From: an uncultured bacterium
GTDB taxonomy: Bacteria; Actinomycetota; Actinomycetes; S36-B12
Reading direction: 5' to 3'
Length of the DNA: 13,557 bases
Assembly: GCA_903940375.1 (NCBI GenBank)
Contig: CAJAKT010000342.1
Coordinates: forward strand, 1-13,557
This document shows, in pieces, positions 7,580-13,557 of the stretch. Made by a program: the position numbers and the translations under genes. How positions within the stretch are numbered: position 1 is the first letter of the stretch; every line of letters begins with the position of its first letter. The notes under the pieces were generated by a model. That model saw only the letters and a list, made by a program, of their open reading frames with translations, ran no database searches and was not told where the DNA came from.

Positions 7580-8164
7580 ATGACGGATTCCGCCATCGGG
7601 CAGCAGTTGCGCAAAGACATCCAGAAGTCGGGCTACTACCCGGACCTCGTCGCCGATGCCCTCGACACCGCCCTTGCCGGGGAGTCCCTGCACTCGTACG
7701 TGGTTCATCATGAGGCAACCTTCGATCGTGACGAGCTCCGTCGCCATGTCACCGTGCTCGCCCTGACCCCGACCAGGCTGATCGTCGGGCATACCGACGA
7801 GCACCCTGCAGATGACGTGAACCCGCGGCCGTCGGCATCGGCATCGACCGAGGCGGTCCGGATCGAGCGCGTCGACTCCGTCGTCGTCACCCGCGTCGTC
7901 ACCGACCCCGCCAGCCATCAGGCAGGTGGGGCTGCAGCAGAGGTGGTCCTCACGATCGGCTGGGGTGCCGTCAGCCGTATCGACCTGGAGCCTGCGGCCT
8001 GCGGTGATCCGCAATGCGATGCCGACCATGGCTACACCGGCACAGCAAGCAACGACGACCTCTCCGTGCGCGTCTCCGAGGTTGCCGATGGGGCGGGCGT
8101 CGTGCGTCAGGTCCTGGCTTTCGCGTCGGCGCTGTCGCAGGCCACGGCAGACCGCGCGCGCTGA
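7580..8164 (+). CDS. DUF5998 family protein, function unknown
   Basis: A 194-residue soluble protein without signal peptide or membrane segment. I recognise it as DUF5998, a family found in actinobacteria next to phosphodiesterase and thymidine kinase genes. Seen: the segment VTVLALTPTRLIVGHTD (~58-74), a TEAV..ERVDSVVVTRVV stretch (~93-110) and a strand-rich WGAVSRIDLEP block. A cysteine pair with a following Asp-His (CGDPQCDADHGY) might bind metal, but that is a guess. The pattern of a hydrophobic strand, TPTRL and regularly alternating strands recalls PH-like folds that decide how a protein is displayed; I cannot assign an activity. The ATG at 7580 was chosen over upstream GTG-type starts because GGAAGGA sits 7 nt before it and the upstream codons overlap the MFS gene. 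The TGA is 3 nt before the next GTG. Confidence 0.85.
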   Translation: MTDSAIGQQLRKDIQKSGYYPDLVADALDTALAGESLHSYVVHHEATFDRDELRRHVTVLALTPTRLIVGHTDEHPADDVNPRPSASASTEAVRIERVDSVVVTRVVTDPASHQAGGAAAEVVLTIGWGAVSRIDLEPAACGDPQCDADHGYTGTASNDDLSVRVSEVADGAGVVRQVLAFASALSQATADRAR

Positions 8165-8167
8165 CCG

Positions 8168-9274
8168 GTGAGCGCAGGTATCACGGCGGGGCCGAGCCTC
8201 GCCGATGTCGGTACGTCGGCTGCGGCAGCGATCGGGGTGGCCGGTTGCAGTGACCGACTGGGCATCGGGTCCTGCCGACAGGTGGTGGTCTGCCTGATCG
8301 ACGGCCTGGGCTGGGCCTCGCTGTTGGACAACCAGCATCTGGCACCGCGCCTTGCAGGCATGTCCGGCGCACCGATCCGAGCGGTCTTCCCGACGACGAC
8401 ACCCGTCGGCCTCGGGTCGCTGGGCACCGGACTGCTGCCCGGCGGGCATGGCCTCGTCGGCGCCGCCTTCCGCTATCCCGAGACCGGTGATCTCCTGACG
8501 CCGCTGCACTGGGGCGGTGATCCCGTACCGGTCGCGGTGCAGCCGGAGACGACGGTATTCGAGCGGGTGGCTCGTGCAGGGATGCGCATGACGACGGTGT
8601 CGCCGGGTGCCTACCGTGATTCGGGGCTCACCCGCGCGGTGCTGCGCGGTGCGGCGTACGCGGCGGCCGAGGACATCGATGCTCGCGTTGCCGCGGTCAC
8701 CGGAGCTCTCGCGCACGACGAGGGATCGTTCACGTACGTCTACTGGCCCGAGCTTGATCGCATCGGGCATGAGTTCGGTGTCGACAGCGACGCCTGGCGC
8801 GATGCGCTTGGCCGGGTGGACCTGCTGGTCGGCCGACTCCTCGATGCCCTCGTCCCCGGATCGTCCCTGGTGGTGACGGCCGATCATGGGATGGTGGACT
8901 GCCCGGTCGATGCGCGGATCGCCCTCGAGGAGAGTCCGGTTCTGATGGCCGGCATCGACCGCATCGCCGGTGAGCCCCGCGCTCGTCATCTCTACGTGGC
9001 GGCCGGAGCGGCGGGTGACGTCCAGCTCGCCTGGCGCTCGGTCCTCGGCGACCGGGCAACCGTCCTGACTCGCGAGGAACTCATCGATGGGGGCTACTTC
9101 GGCCCCGTCGACGATGCACTCGTCGAGCGGATCGGCGATGTGATGGCAATCGCCCACGGCAGCACCCTGCTCGCCAGTCGGTTCGACAGCACGGTGTCGC
9201 GGCTGCTCGGCCAGCACGGCGGCCTAACGGGTGCCGAGGTCGACATTCCGGCGCTCGTGCAACGGGTGCCCTGA
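8168..9274 (+). CDS. Alkaline-phosphatase-superfamily nucleotide pyrophosphatase/phosphodiesterase
   Basis: A 368-residue hydrolase of the type I phosphodiesterase/NPP group. All expected two-metal ligands can be seen: Asp45 in LIDGLG, the nucleophile Thr78 in FPTTTP (74-79), Asp197 and His201 in DRIGHEFG, Asp239 and His240 in TADHGM, and His350 in GQHGG. The enzyme should therefore be active on a phosphodiester or phosphomonoester; the substrate is not fixed by sequence. There is no signal peptide, so it should act in the cytoplasm, unlike many NPP enzymes. The GTG start is 3 nt after the DUF5998 stop and lacks a Shine-Dalgarno, which points to translational coupling. Its tight linkage to DUF5998 and thymidine kinase suggests a nucleotide-related role, but this is inference. 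Confidence 0.9.
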   Translation: MSAGITAGPSLADVGTSAAAAIGVAGCSDRLGIGSCRQVVVCLIDGLGWASLLDNQHLAPRLAGMSGAPIRAVFPTTTPVGLGSLGTGLLPGGHGLVGAAFRYPETGDLLTPLHWGGDPVPVAVQPETTVFERVARAGMRMTTVSPGAYRDSGLTRAVLRGAAYAAAEDIDARVAAVTGALAHDEGSFTYVYWPELDRIGHEFGVDSDAWRDALGRVDLLVGRLLDALVPGSSLVVTADHGMVDCPVDARIALEESPVLMAGIDRIAGEPRARHLYVAAGAAGDVQLAWRSVLGDRATVLTREELIDGGYFGPVDDALVERIGDVMAIAHGSTLLASRFDSTVSRLLGQHGGLTGAEVDIPALVQRVP

Positions 9275-9281
9275 TGTCTGG

Positions 9282-9287
9282 CACGAT
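9282..9287 (+). promoter_or_regulatory. Possible internal -10 element before thymidine kinase
   Basis: CACGAT is followed by 6 nt and the GTG of tdk, the same spacing as the other suspected leaderless starts here. It lies in the 19-nt gap after the phosphodiesterase gene. The first base deviates from TANNNT and there is no clear -35, so this is a weak call. Confidence 0.22.
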
Positions 9288-9293
9288 GTGCGC

Positions 9294-9941
9294 GTGTCGG
9301 AACTGATCTTCTACGCCGGGACCATGGACTGCGGCAAGTCCACCCTGGCCCTGCAGACCGACCACAACCATTCCTCGCGCGGCCGTTCCGGCGTGGTCTT
9401 CACCCGCCTGGACCGTGCGGGGGAGTCGGTCCTCTCGAGCAGGCTGGGACTTGAAGTGCCTGCCGTGGAAGTCAGTGAAGCCCTCGATCTGCGCGCCTAT
9501 GTGGTCGAGCAGCTGTCCGGCGGCGCGCGCATCGACTACCTCATCTGCGACGAGGCCCAGTTCTACACCGAGGATCAGGTCGACCAGCTGGCGGCGATCG
9601 TCGACGAGCTGGGCATCGATGTGTACGCGTTCGGCATCATGACCGACTTCCGCACGCGTCTGTTCCCCGGCTCGGCGCGTCTGGTGGAGCTGTCGGATCG
9701 CGTGCAGGTGCTCCAGGTGGAGGCCTTGTGCTGGTGCGGGTCACGGGCGATCCACAATGCCCGCACTGTCGACGGCGAGATGGTCGTCGAGGGCAGTCAG
9801 GTGCTGGTGGGGGACACGACCACGGAACGCAGTCACGATGTCGCGTACGAGGTGCTGTGCCGAACGCACTATCGATCTCGGACGACGGCGGCCAGCTCGC
9901 AGCGGGCGCACATCTCGCCGACGCCGCTTCCGTTCGGCTAG
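9294..9941 (+). CDS. tdk: Thymidine kinase (type II, TK1-like)
   Basis: Phosphorylates thymidine to dTMP with ATP in the cytoplasmic salvage pathway. The 215-residue protein has the P-loop GTMDCGKST (9-17), the DEAQF block (86-90) with Glu87 as catalytic base, and a zinc site formed by Cys146 and Cys148 (CWCG) with Cys189 and His192 (CRTH). The CxC spacing differs from the CxxC of human TK1 but is, as I recall it, usual in actinobacterial enzymes. The GTG at 9294 was chosen because it gives the standard MSELIFYAGTMDCGKS start; upstream codons overlap the preceding gene. A polar tail of about 20 residues follows the zinc site. It is the last gene of the five-gene plus-strand run, and its TAG overlaps the convergent sepH stop by 4 nt. 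Confidence 0.95.
   Translation: MSELIFYAGTMDCGKSTLALQTDHNHSSRGRSGVVFTRLDRAGESVLSSRLGLEVPAVEVSEALDLRAYVVEQLSGGARIDYLICDEAQFYTEDQVDQLAAIVDELGIDVYAFGIMTDFRTRLFPGSARLVELSDRVQVLQVEALCWCGSRAIHNARTVDGEMVVEGSQVLVGDTTTERSHDVAYEVLCRTHYRSRTTAASSQRAHISPTPLPFG
9938..9941. other. Shared CTAG holding the stops of tdk and sepH
   Basis: TAG of tdk occupies 9939-9941 on the plus strand and TAG of sepH occupies 9940-9938 on the minus strand. The two convergent genes therefore overlap by 4 nt, and no terminator can sit between them. Transcripts from both sides must run into the opposite gene. Confidence 0.9.
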
Positions 9942-10849
9942 GGCTGGTCGTCGGAGCGCGTGGCTCCGAAGAGGATCTCGTCCCAGCTCGGCACGCTCGC
10001 ACGACCCTTGCGCGGGGCCTTGGGCTTGCGGGCCGCAGGCTTCTTCGCCGCGGGAGCCGGTTCGGTGACCTCGGGAACCGGGCTGCTCGGGTGCGGAATC
10101 GCGACCGTGGGAGCCGAATGATGGATCTGCTCCACCGGCGCTTCCACTGCGGGCTCGTCGTCCACGCTCGGCTCGTCGTCGGCATCCGGCACGGCGACGA
10201 GATAGGGACGGGAATCAACCGTCTCCTCGCGAACAACCGGAATCTCCGCGACAAGGTCAAGGGCCTCGGCAATATCGAGCTCGGCATCGGGCACCGAGAC
10301 TGGCCGGGCACCCATCAGGGCACGCGCATCATCGTCAAGGGGATGCAGATTTCGGCCGGCGTGGTCATAGGACCACAGCGCGGTGTGTGCGCCATCCAAG
10401 TCGCGGTACGTCGCGGAGACAATCCACTTGCCGTCCTCGCGGCGCAGGGCATCCCACGCGATCGCGTCTTCGGACGTTGAGCCGATGGCCGCCTGAGCAG
10501 CCTCAAGGAGGGTTGCCCCGCCGCCGGAACGACGGACCTCGACCACCTGCGCCTGCTCGGCGATGAAGGCGCGCTCGGCAAGCAGGGGCTCGGCGTAGCG
10601 GAGCACCTTGTCGAGTGGCCAGCCGGTCTCGGACGCGATGACATCGGCCGAGTCGCCGCCGCGAACCCGAGCCTGGACTTCCCGAGGGCTGAACGTTTGC
10701 AGGGCCATCTCCAACTGCCGTGAAAGGTCGTGTTCGGTCACCGCGGCAATGCGCGGGTCGTTCGCTACGACGAACTTAGCGCCTTTGCCATCGGAAAGGA
10801 CGACCCCGTCCCCATTCGGGGTGGTCCCGATGATGGTGAGCCGCTTCAT
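9938..10849 (-). CDS. sepH: SepH, FtsZ-interacting cell division protein (DUF3071)
   Basis: A 303-residue actinobacterial division protein. The family binds FtsZ and promotes its assembly into the division ring. Seen: the N-terminal DUF3071 region beginning MKRLTIIGTTPNGDGVVLSD, a helix-turn-helix-like stretch at ~53-95 (SPREVQARVRGG to YAEPLLAERAF), a WDALR..DGKWIVSATY segment (132-148), and a long acidic, proline-rich linker (~185-265). A Lys/Arg-rich stretch (269-283) precedes the conserved C-terminal motif VPSWDEILFG (286-295). This layout is the SepH hallmark. The ATG overlaps the TGA of the upstream MFS gene (ATGA) and has a GGGAGA Shine-Dalgarno 4 nt before it. A longer reading frame continues upstream but only antisense to or through the MFS gene, so this start is the right one. 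The gene ends in the same CTAG as tdk. Confidence 0.95.
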   Translation of the reverse strand: MKRLTIIGTTPNGDGVVLSDGKGAKFVVANDPRIAAVTEHDLSRQLEMALQTFSPREVQARVRGGDSADVIASETGWPLDKVLRYAEPLLAERAFIAEQAQVVEVRRSGGGATLLEAAQAAIGSTSEDAIAWDALRREDGKWIVSATYRDLDGAHTALWSYDHAGRNLHPLDDDARALMGARPVSVPDAELDIAEALDLVAEIPVVREETVDSRPYLVAVPDADDEPSVDDEPAVEAPVEQIHHSAPTVAIPHPSSPVPEVTEPAPAAKKPAARKPKAPRKGRASVPSWDEILFGATRSDDQP

Positions 10850-12171
10850 GATGTCTCCCGATCGCTCGTGGCGCCCTGCGGATCGTCGACGATTCCCCCG
10901 GCCGTCGGACCGGGCATCGGGTCGCCGACCCACGTCACTGCCGGCAGCGGCTGGGGCCGGCCGACGGATGCCTTCCGCAGGACGGGCTGCCCAAGTGCGG
11001 CGACGGCGAAGGAGGTGACGGCGCTGACGATGGGCAGGACGAAGGCCCAGCTCGTGCCATGGGCATCGACGATGGCGCCGCTGAGCGTCGTGCCGGCCGC
11101 GAACCCGATGGCCAGACCCGAGTTCGCCCACGTCAGGCCCTCGGTGAGCAGGGCCGCCGGCACGAGGCGCTCGGTGAGCGAGAACGCGGCGATGAGTGAC
11201 GGAGCGACCGCCATGCCGGCGATGAAGGTTGTCACCGTCAGGAGCGGGATCGAGTGGACGAAGGGTGCCGGGACGAGCACCAGCGCCATGATGCCGGTCA
11301 GGATGACGAGCTGCTGGGCCAGCGGCCGCCGCCAGTGGCGCGAACCGAAGACGATGCCAGCCAGCATCGAGCCGAACGCCCAGAGGCCGAGGACGAGGCC
11401 GGAGGCCCCTGACTGCCCCGCGTCCTGGGCGAAGGCGACGACCGCCACCTCGTAGGAGCCGAAGACACCCCCGACGCCGATCGCGGCAATCACCACATAG
11501 ACCATCCCGGGCTGCGCCAGGGCGTTCCTGTCGCGACGGGTGGTGCCCGCATCGCTTTCGGCGGAACGACGACCCGATGGAGCGGGCTGGGTGGATCGCT
11601 GCAGGGCAAGGAGGAGTCCGCCGGTCAGCCCGAAGACGGCCGCGACGATCAGGGGCGTGGCCAGCCCGACCTGAAAGGCCAGGAACGCGGTGAGCAGTGG
11701 GCCCATGGTGAAGATCAGCTCGTCGACCACGCTCTCCAGCGCGAACGCGCTGCGCAGACGGTCGGCGTCGGGTGCGGCGTAGGCCCAGCGGGCCCGCACC
11801 ATCGAGCCGATCGCGGGCTGCGTGGCGCCGGCAATCGCGACCAGGACGAGCTGCAGGGCGAATGCTGCGTCGAGGTGGACGGCGGCCACGAAGGCAAGCA
11901 GCAGGGCCGTGTTCGCGATGACCAGGGGCGGCAGCAGACGGCCCTGTCCGAGACGATCCATCCAGCGACTGGTGACGAGGGCGCCGCCGGCAGCCGCCAT
12001 GGTGAAGGCCGCGGAAAGGACGCCCGCCTGCGCATATGAGCCCGTTCGGGCGCTGATCAGCAGGACGATGCCGAGGCTGTCCATGGCGATCGGCAGGCGA
12101 GCGAGGAAGCCCGTCGCAGAGAACTGCCACGCGCCCGGGAGCGTGAGCGCCCGTCGGTAGGTGGTCAGCAT
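10846..12171 (-). CDS. MFS transporter upstream of sepH
   Basis: A 441-residue membrane protein with about 12 hydrophobic segments. RWMDRLGQGR (69-78) is the MFS motif A loop. A hydrophilic central loop (~residues 188-215, Arg/Ser-rich) separates the two halves, and a hydrophilic tail of about 40 residues follows the last segment. The substrate is unknown. I start it at the ATG at 12171 (MLTTYRRALTLPG) because a TAGCGT -10 element ends 7 nt before it. The in-frame GTG at 12201 would lie upstream of that promoter, and the extra 10 residues are hydrophilic with no homologous look. Its TGA overlaps the ATG of sepH, so the two genes form an operon. It is divergent from the inositol-phosphatase gene across 44 bp. 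Confidence 0.88.
   Translation of the reverse strand: MLTTYRRALTLPGAWQFSATGFLARLPIAMDSLGIVLLISARTGSYAQAGVLSAAFTMAAAGGALVTSRWMDRLGQGRLLPPLVIANTALLLAFVAAVHLDAAFALQLVLVAIAGATQPAIGSMVRARWAYAAPDADRLRSAFALESVVDELIFTMGPLLTAFLAFQVGLATPLIVAAVFGLTGGLLLALQRSTQPAPSGRRSAESDAGTTRRDRNALAQPGMVYVVIAAIGVGGVFGSYEVAVVAFAQDAGQSGASGLVLGLWAFGSMLAGIVFGSRHWRRPLAQQLVILTGIMALVLVPAPFVHSIPLLTVTTFIAGMAVAPSLIAAFSLTERLVPAALLTEGLTWANSGLAIGFAAGTTLSGAIVDAHGTSWAFVLPIVSAVTSFAVAALGQPVLRKASVGRPQPLPAVTWVGDPMPGPTAGGIVDDPQGATSDRETS
10854..10859 (-). promoter_or_regulatory. Ribosome binding site of sepH
   Basis: GGGAGA on the minus strand, inside the end of the MFS gene, lies 4 nt before the sepH ATG. It supports start 10849 and independent re-initiation at the ATGA overlap. 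Confidence 0.55.
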
Positions 12172-12178
12172 GATGCCG

Positions 12179-12184
12179 ACGCTA
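12179..12184 (-). promoter_or_regulatory. -10 element of the MFS-sepH operon, probably leaderless
   Basis: TAGCGT on the minus strand matches TANNNT and ends 7 nt before the ATG at 12171. No Shine-Dalgarno lies between. This decides the MFS start in favour of 12171 over 12201. Confidence 0.5.
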
Positions 12185-12203
12185 TCGGCCCGAGGGCTCA
12201 CGG

Positions 12204-12209
12204 CAGGAT
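12204..12209 (+). promoter_or_regulatory. -10-like element of the inositol phosphatase gene
   Basis: CAGGAT followed by 6 nt and the ATG at 12216. Purine-rich sequence between them (GGGGAT) could instead act as a poor ribosome site, so leaderless initiation is likely but not certain. Confidence 0.4.
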
Positions 12210-12215
12210 GGGGAT

Positions 12216-13049
12216 ATGGCGAACGACGAGTTTCGAGCCCTGGCGGATCTGCTCACGAGTCATCCCCTGCTGCCGGCCGCATGGCGGGCCGCGGTCGCTG
12301 CCGGTGGCTTCCTGGCCAATGAGCGACCCCCGGGGCTCCAGGTCGACACGAAGAGCACCCCGACCGATGTCGTCACGGCGATGGACCGGGACGCCGAGGC
12401 GATGATCAGCGCCGAGCTGCTCTCCGATCGGCCTGCTGATGGCCTCCTCGGGGAGGAAGGCGGGGAGAGGATCGGCACATCCGGTACGCGATGGATCGTC
12501 GACCCGCTGGATGGCACCGTGAACTACCTGTTCCGACTCCCGATGTGGGGGGTGTCCATCGCCGCTGAGGTTGACGGCATCGTCGAGGTGGGGGTCGTCG
12601 TGACACCCGAGTTCGGCGAGGCGTACATCGCCGTCCGCGGTCAGGGGGCGTGGCTCGTCACGGGTGAGCAGGCTGAGCGACTGACCGGCAGCTCGTGCAC
12701 CGATCTGTCGGCTGCGCTCGTGGCAACAGGCTTCGGCTACGCGGCCGCGACGCGCGAGCGACAGGCGACCGTCGTCACGGGCCTGATCACTCAGGTGCGC
12801 GATGTGCGTCGCATGGGCGCTGCTGTTGTCGACTTCTGCTGGCTGGCACGCGGACGCCTGGATGCGTATTACGAGCGTGGACTGAATGCCTGGGACATTG
12901 CGGCAGGCGCGCTGATCGCGAGCGAGGCGGGTGCCCTGGTGACGGGACTGCACGATGACGACTTCACGGTTTTCATGATGGCTGCCGCTCCTGCCATCGC
13001 CCCGGAGCTGCGGGCGGCGCTGGTCACCCTGCGGGCCGACGAGGTCTAG
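12216..13049 (+). CDS. Inositol monophosphatase family phosphatase
   Basis: A 277-residue Mg-dependent phosphatase of the IMPase/FBPase fold. Metal-binding residues are visible: Glu80 in GEEGG (79-83), Asp96 and Asp99 in WIVDPLDGT (93-101) and Asp227 in WDIAAG (226-231). TKSTPTDVVTAMD (45-57) carries the N-terminal lysine and aspartates of the family. The substrate may be myo-inositol 1-phosphate (a mycothiol or phosphatidylinositol precursor), histidinol phosphate or another sugar phosphate; the sequence does not decide. Length is normal. The ATG at 12216 gives the natural N-terminus; the nearby ATG at 12208 is in another frame. No Shine-Dalgarno is clear. It converges on the gamma-carbonic-anhydrase-like gene, with 1 nt between the stops. 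Confidence 0.93.
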   Translation: MANDEFRALADLLTSHPLLPAAWRAAVAAGGFLANERPPGLQVDTKSTPTDVVTAMDRDAEAMISAELLSDRPADGLLGEEGGERIGTSGTRWIVDPLDGTVNYLFRLPMWGVSIAAEVDGIVEVGVVVTPEFGEAYIAVRGQGAWLVTGEQAERLTGSSCTDLSAALVATGFGYAAATRERQATVVTGLITQVRDVRRMGAAVVDFCWLARGRLDAYYERGLNAWDIAAGALIASEAGALVTGLHDDDFTVFMMAAAPAIAPELRAALVTLRADEV

Positions 13050-13050
13050 C

Positions 13051-13557
13051 TCACTCGAGCCGGCGCAGGTCGGCCGCGTACCAGTGCACGTTGCGCACGT
13101 AGACGTCGACGGAAGCGCTGAATGCCCCGTCCGCGATCACGTCGAGGGTGATGACGGCGGGCACGCCCAGCGCGCGGGCGTGCGGTGGCACGACCTTGTC
13201 GTTCCCGACCACGGCTCCGGCCCCGACCAGGGCGCATGGCCCGACCACGGCACGGTGCAGGACGACGCTGCCGGATCCGACGAGGCTGTCGTCGGCAATG
13301 GTGCAGCCCTCCAGATGTGCGTTGTGGCCGATGACGCACCGGTCGCCGATGACCGTGTCGAGGGTGGAGGCGCAGTGGACGACGGTGCCGTCCTGGATCG
13401 AGGTGCGGCTCCCCACGATGATCGCGCCGTGGTCGCCTCGCAGGACGGCGGTGGGCCAGACACTCGACTCCGGCCCGATCCGCACATCGCCGATGATCAC
13501 GGCATCGGGGTGGACGAATGCGGTGGGATCGATGGCTGGGATGCGGTCACCGAGCGC
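13051..13557 (-). CDS. Gamma-carbonic-anhydrase-like left-handed beta-helix protein, 5' end outside window
   Basis: 168 codons are visible and open at the right edge; the first visible residues are ALGDRIPAIDPTAFVHPDA, typical of the start of the family, so only a few residues are probably missing. Hexapeptide-repeat turns run from residue ~16 to ~125 of the visible part, for example VIIGDVRIG, ESSVWPTAVLRGDHG and TSIQDGTVVHC. A short C-terminal helix follows (VDVYVRNVHWYAADLRRLE region). Of the three zinc-ligand histidines in gamma carbonic anhydrases, two are in place (His61 and His78, 17 apart). The third position, five after His78, is Glu83; another His lies at 81. Carbonic anhydrase activity is therefore uncertain; YrdA/PaaY-like acyltransferase relatives share the fold. 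The stop is 1 nt from the convergent phosphatase stop. Confidence 0.88.
   Translation of the reverse strand, partial: ALGDRIPAIDPTAFVHPDAVIIGDVRIGPESSVWPTAVLRGDHGAIIVGSRTSIQDGTVVHCASTLDTVIGDRCVIGHNAHLEGCTIADDSLVGSGSVVLHRAVVGPCALVGAGAVVGNDKVVPPHARALGVPAVITLDVIADGAFSASVDVYVRNVHWYAADLRRLE

Larger units (their letters stand above)
12172..12215. promoter_or_regulatory. 44-bp divergent promoter region, MFS-sepH versus inositol phosphatase
   Basis: Only 44 bp separate two divergent start codons. A TAGCGT hexamer (minus strand, 12179-12184) ends 7 nt before the MFS ATG, and CAGGAT (plus strand, 12204-12209) ends 6 nt before the phosphatase ATG. The -10 boxes are 19 bp apart, so each promoter's -35 zone would overlap the other's -10. 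Two polymerases could not easily bind at once. Confidence 0.55.

Noticed and set aside
7322..9217. 631-codon minus-strand open frame
   Set aside because: It lies antisense to the MFS, DUF5998 and phosphodiesterase genes, all of which have recognisable products. Its composition (Arg, His, Asp-rich) is that of a mirror frame.
10850..12130. Upstream extension of sepH to a 730-residue protein
   Set aside because: The extra part overlaps the MFS gene in another frame, is Arg/Pro/Gly-rich noise and lacks any domain. SepH begins normally at MKRLTIIG.
12172..12201. GTG at 12201 as the start of the second MFS transporter
   Set aside because: It would lie upstream of the likely -10 element and adds ten polar residues without family likeness.
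1..13557. Defence system, prophage, transposon, CRISPR array, tRNA or rRNA
   Set aside because: No transposase, integrase, nuclease-toxin or phage genes, no spaced direct repeats and no cloverleaf or rRNA sequences were seen; every block is explained by chromosomal housekeeping or metabolic genes.

Overview
The window is chromosomal DNA from a high-GC actinobacterium; both strands are strongly G/C-rich at third codon positions. Three features place it. It carries the actinobacteria-specific cell-division protein SepH. It carries a DUF5998 protein between a transporter and a phosphodiesterase. It has a GNAT domain fused in front of an NDP-forming acyl-CoA synthetase, as in actinobacterial Pat-type acetyltransferases. 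Genes are packed very tightly, with 4-nt start/stop overlaps, gaps of 1 to 19 nt within strand blocks and convergent genes that touch or overlap. This suggests a streamlined genome, but I cannot name the order or genus. I see no mobile elements, tRNA or rRNA genes, CRISPR arrays or phage genes.

There are ten complete protein genes and one cut gene at each edge. From left to right: (1) the minus strand carries a type IIA topoisomerase A subunit, most likely topoisomerase IV ParC, open at base 1. (2) Upstream of it on the same strand is a pseudouridine catabolic pair, psuG then a PfkB-family kinase (psuK), with a hairpin between psuK and parC. (3) An 82-bp divergent spacer leads to a plus-strand run of five genes: GNAT/acyl-CoA-synthetase fusion, MFS transporter, DUF5998 protein, nucleotide pyrophosphatase/phosphodiesterase-like enzyme and thymidine kinase. 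(4) Converging on it is a minus-strand pair, a second MFS transporter then sepH; the thymidine kinase and sepH stops share one CTAG. (5) A 44-bp divergent spacer leads to a plus-strand inositol-monophosphatase-family gene. (6) Converging on that with 1 nt between stops is a gamma-carbonic-anhydrase-like gene, open at the right edge.

Several genes concern nucleotides: pseudouridine breakdown to uracil and ribose 5-phosphate, thymidine salvage and a phosphodiesterase-like hydrolase. Others concern chromosome handling and division (ParC, SepH). The fusion protein probably acetylates lysines; its synthetase part has lost its catalytic His and much of its ATP-grasp domain. Several starts have a -10-like hexamer ending 6 or 7 nt upstream and no Shine-Dalgarno sequence, which fits leaderless transcription. 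I did not find a clearly new multi-gene system. The best leads are the degenerate synthetase, the uncharacterised DUF5998 gene in a tight operon, the two compact divergent promoter regions and the altered third metal-ligand position of the gamma-carbonic-anhydrase homologue.
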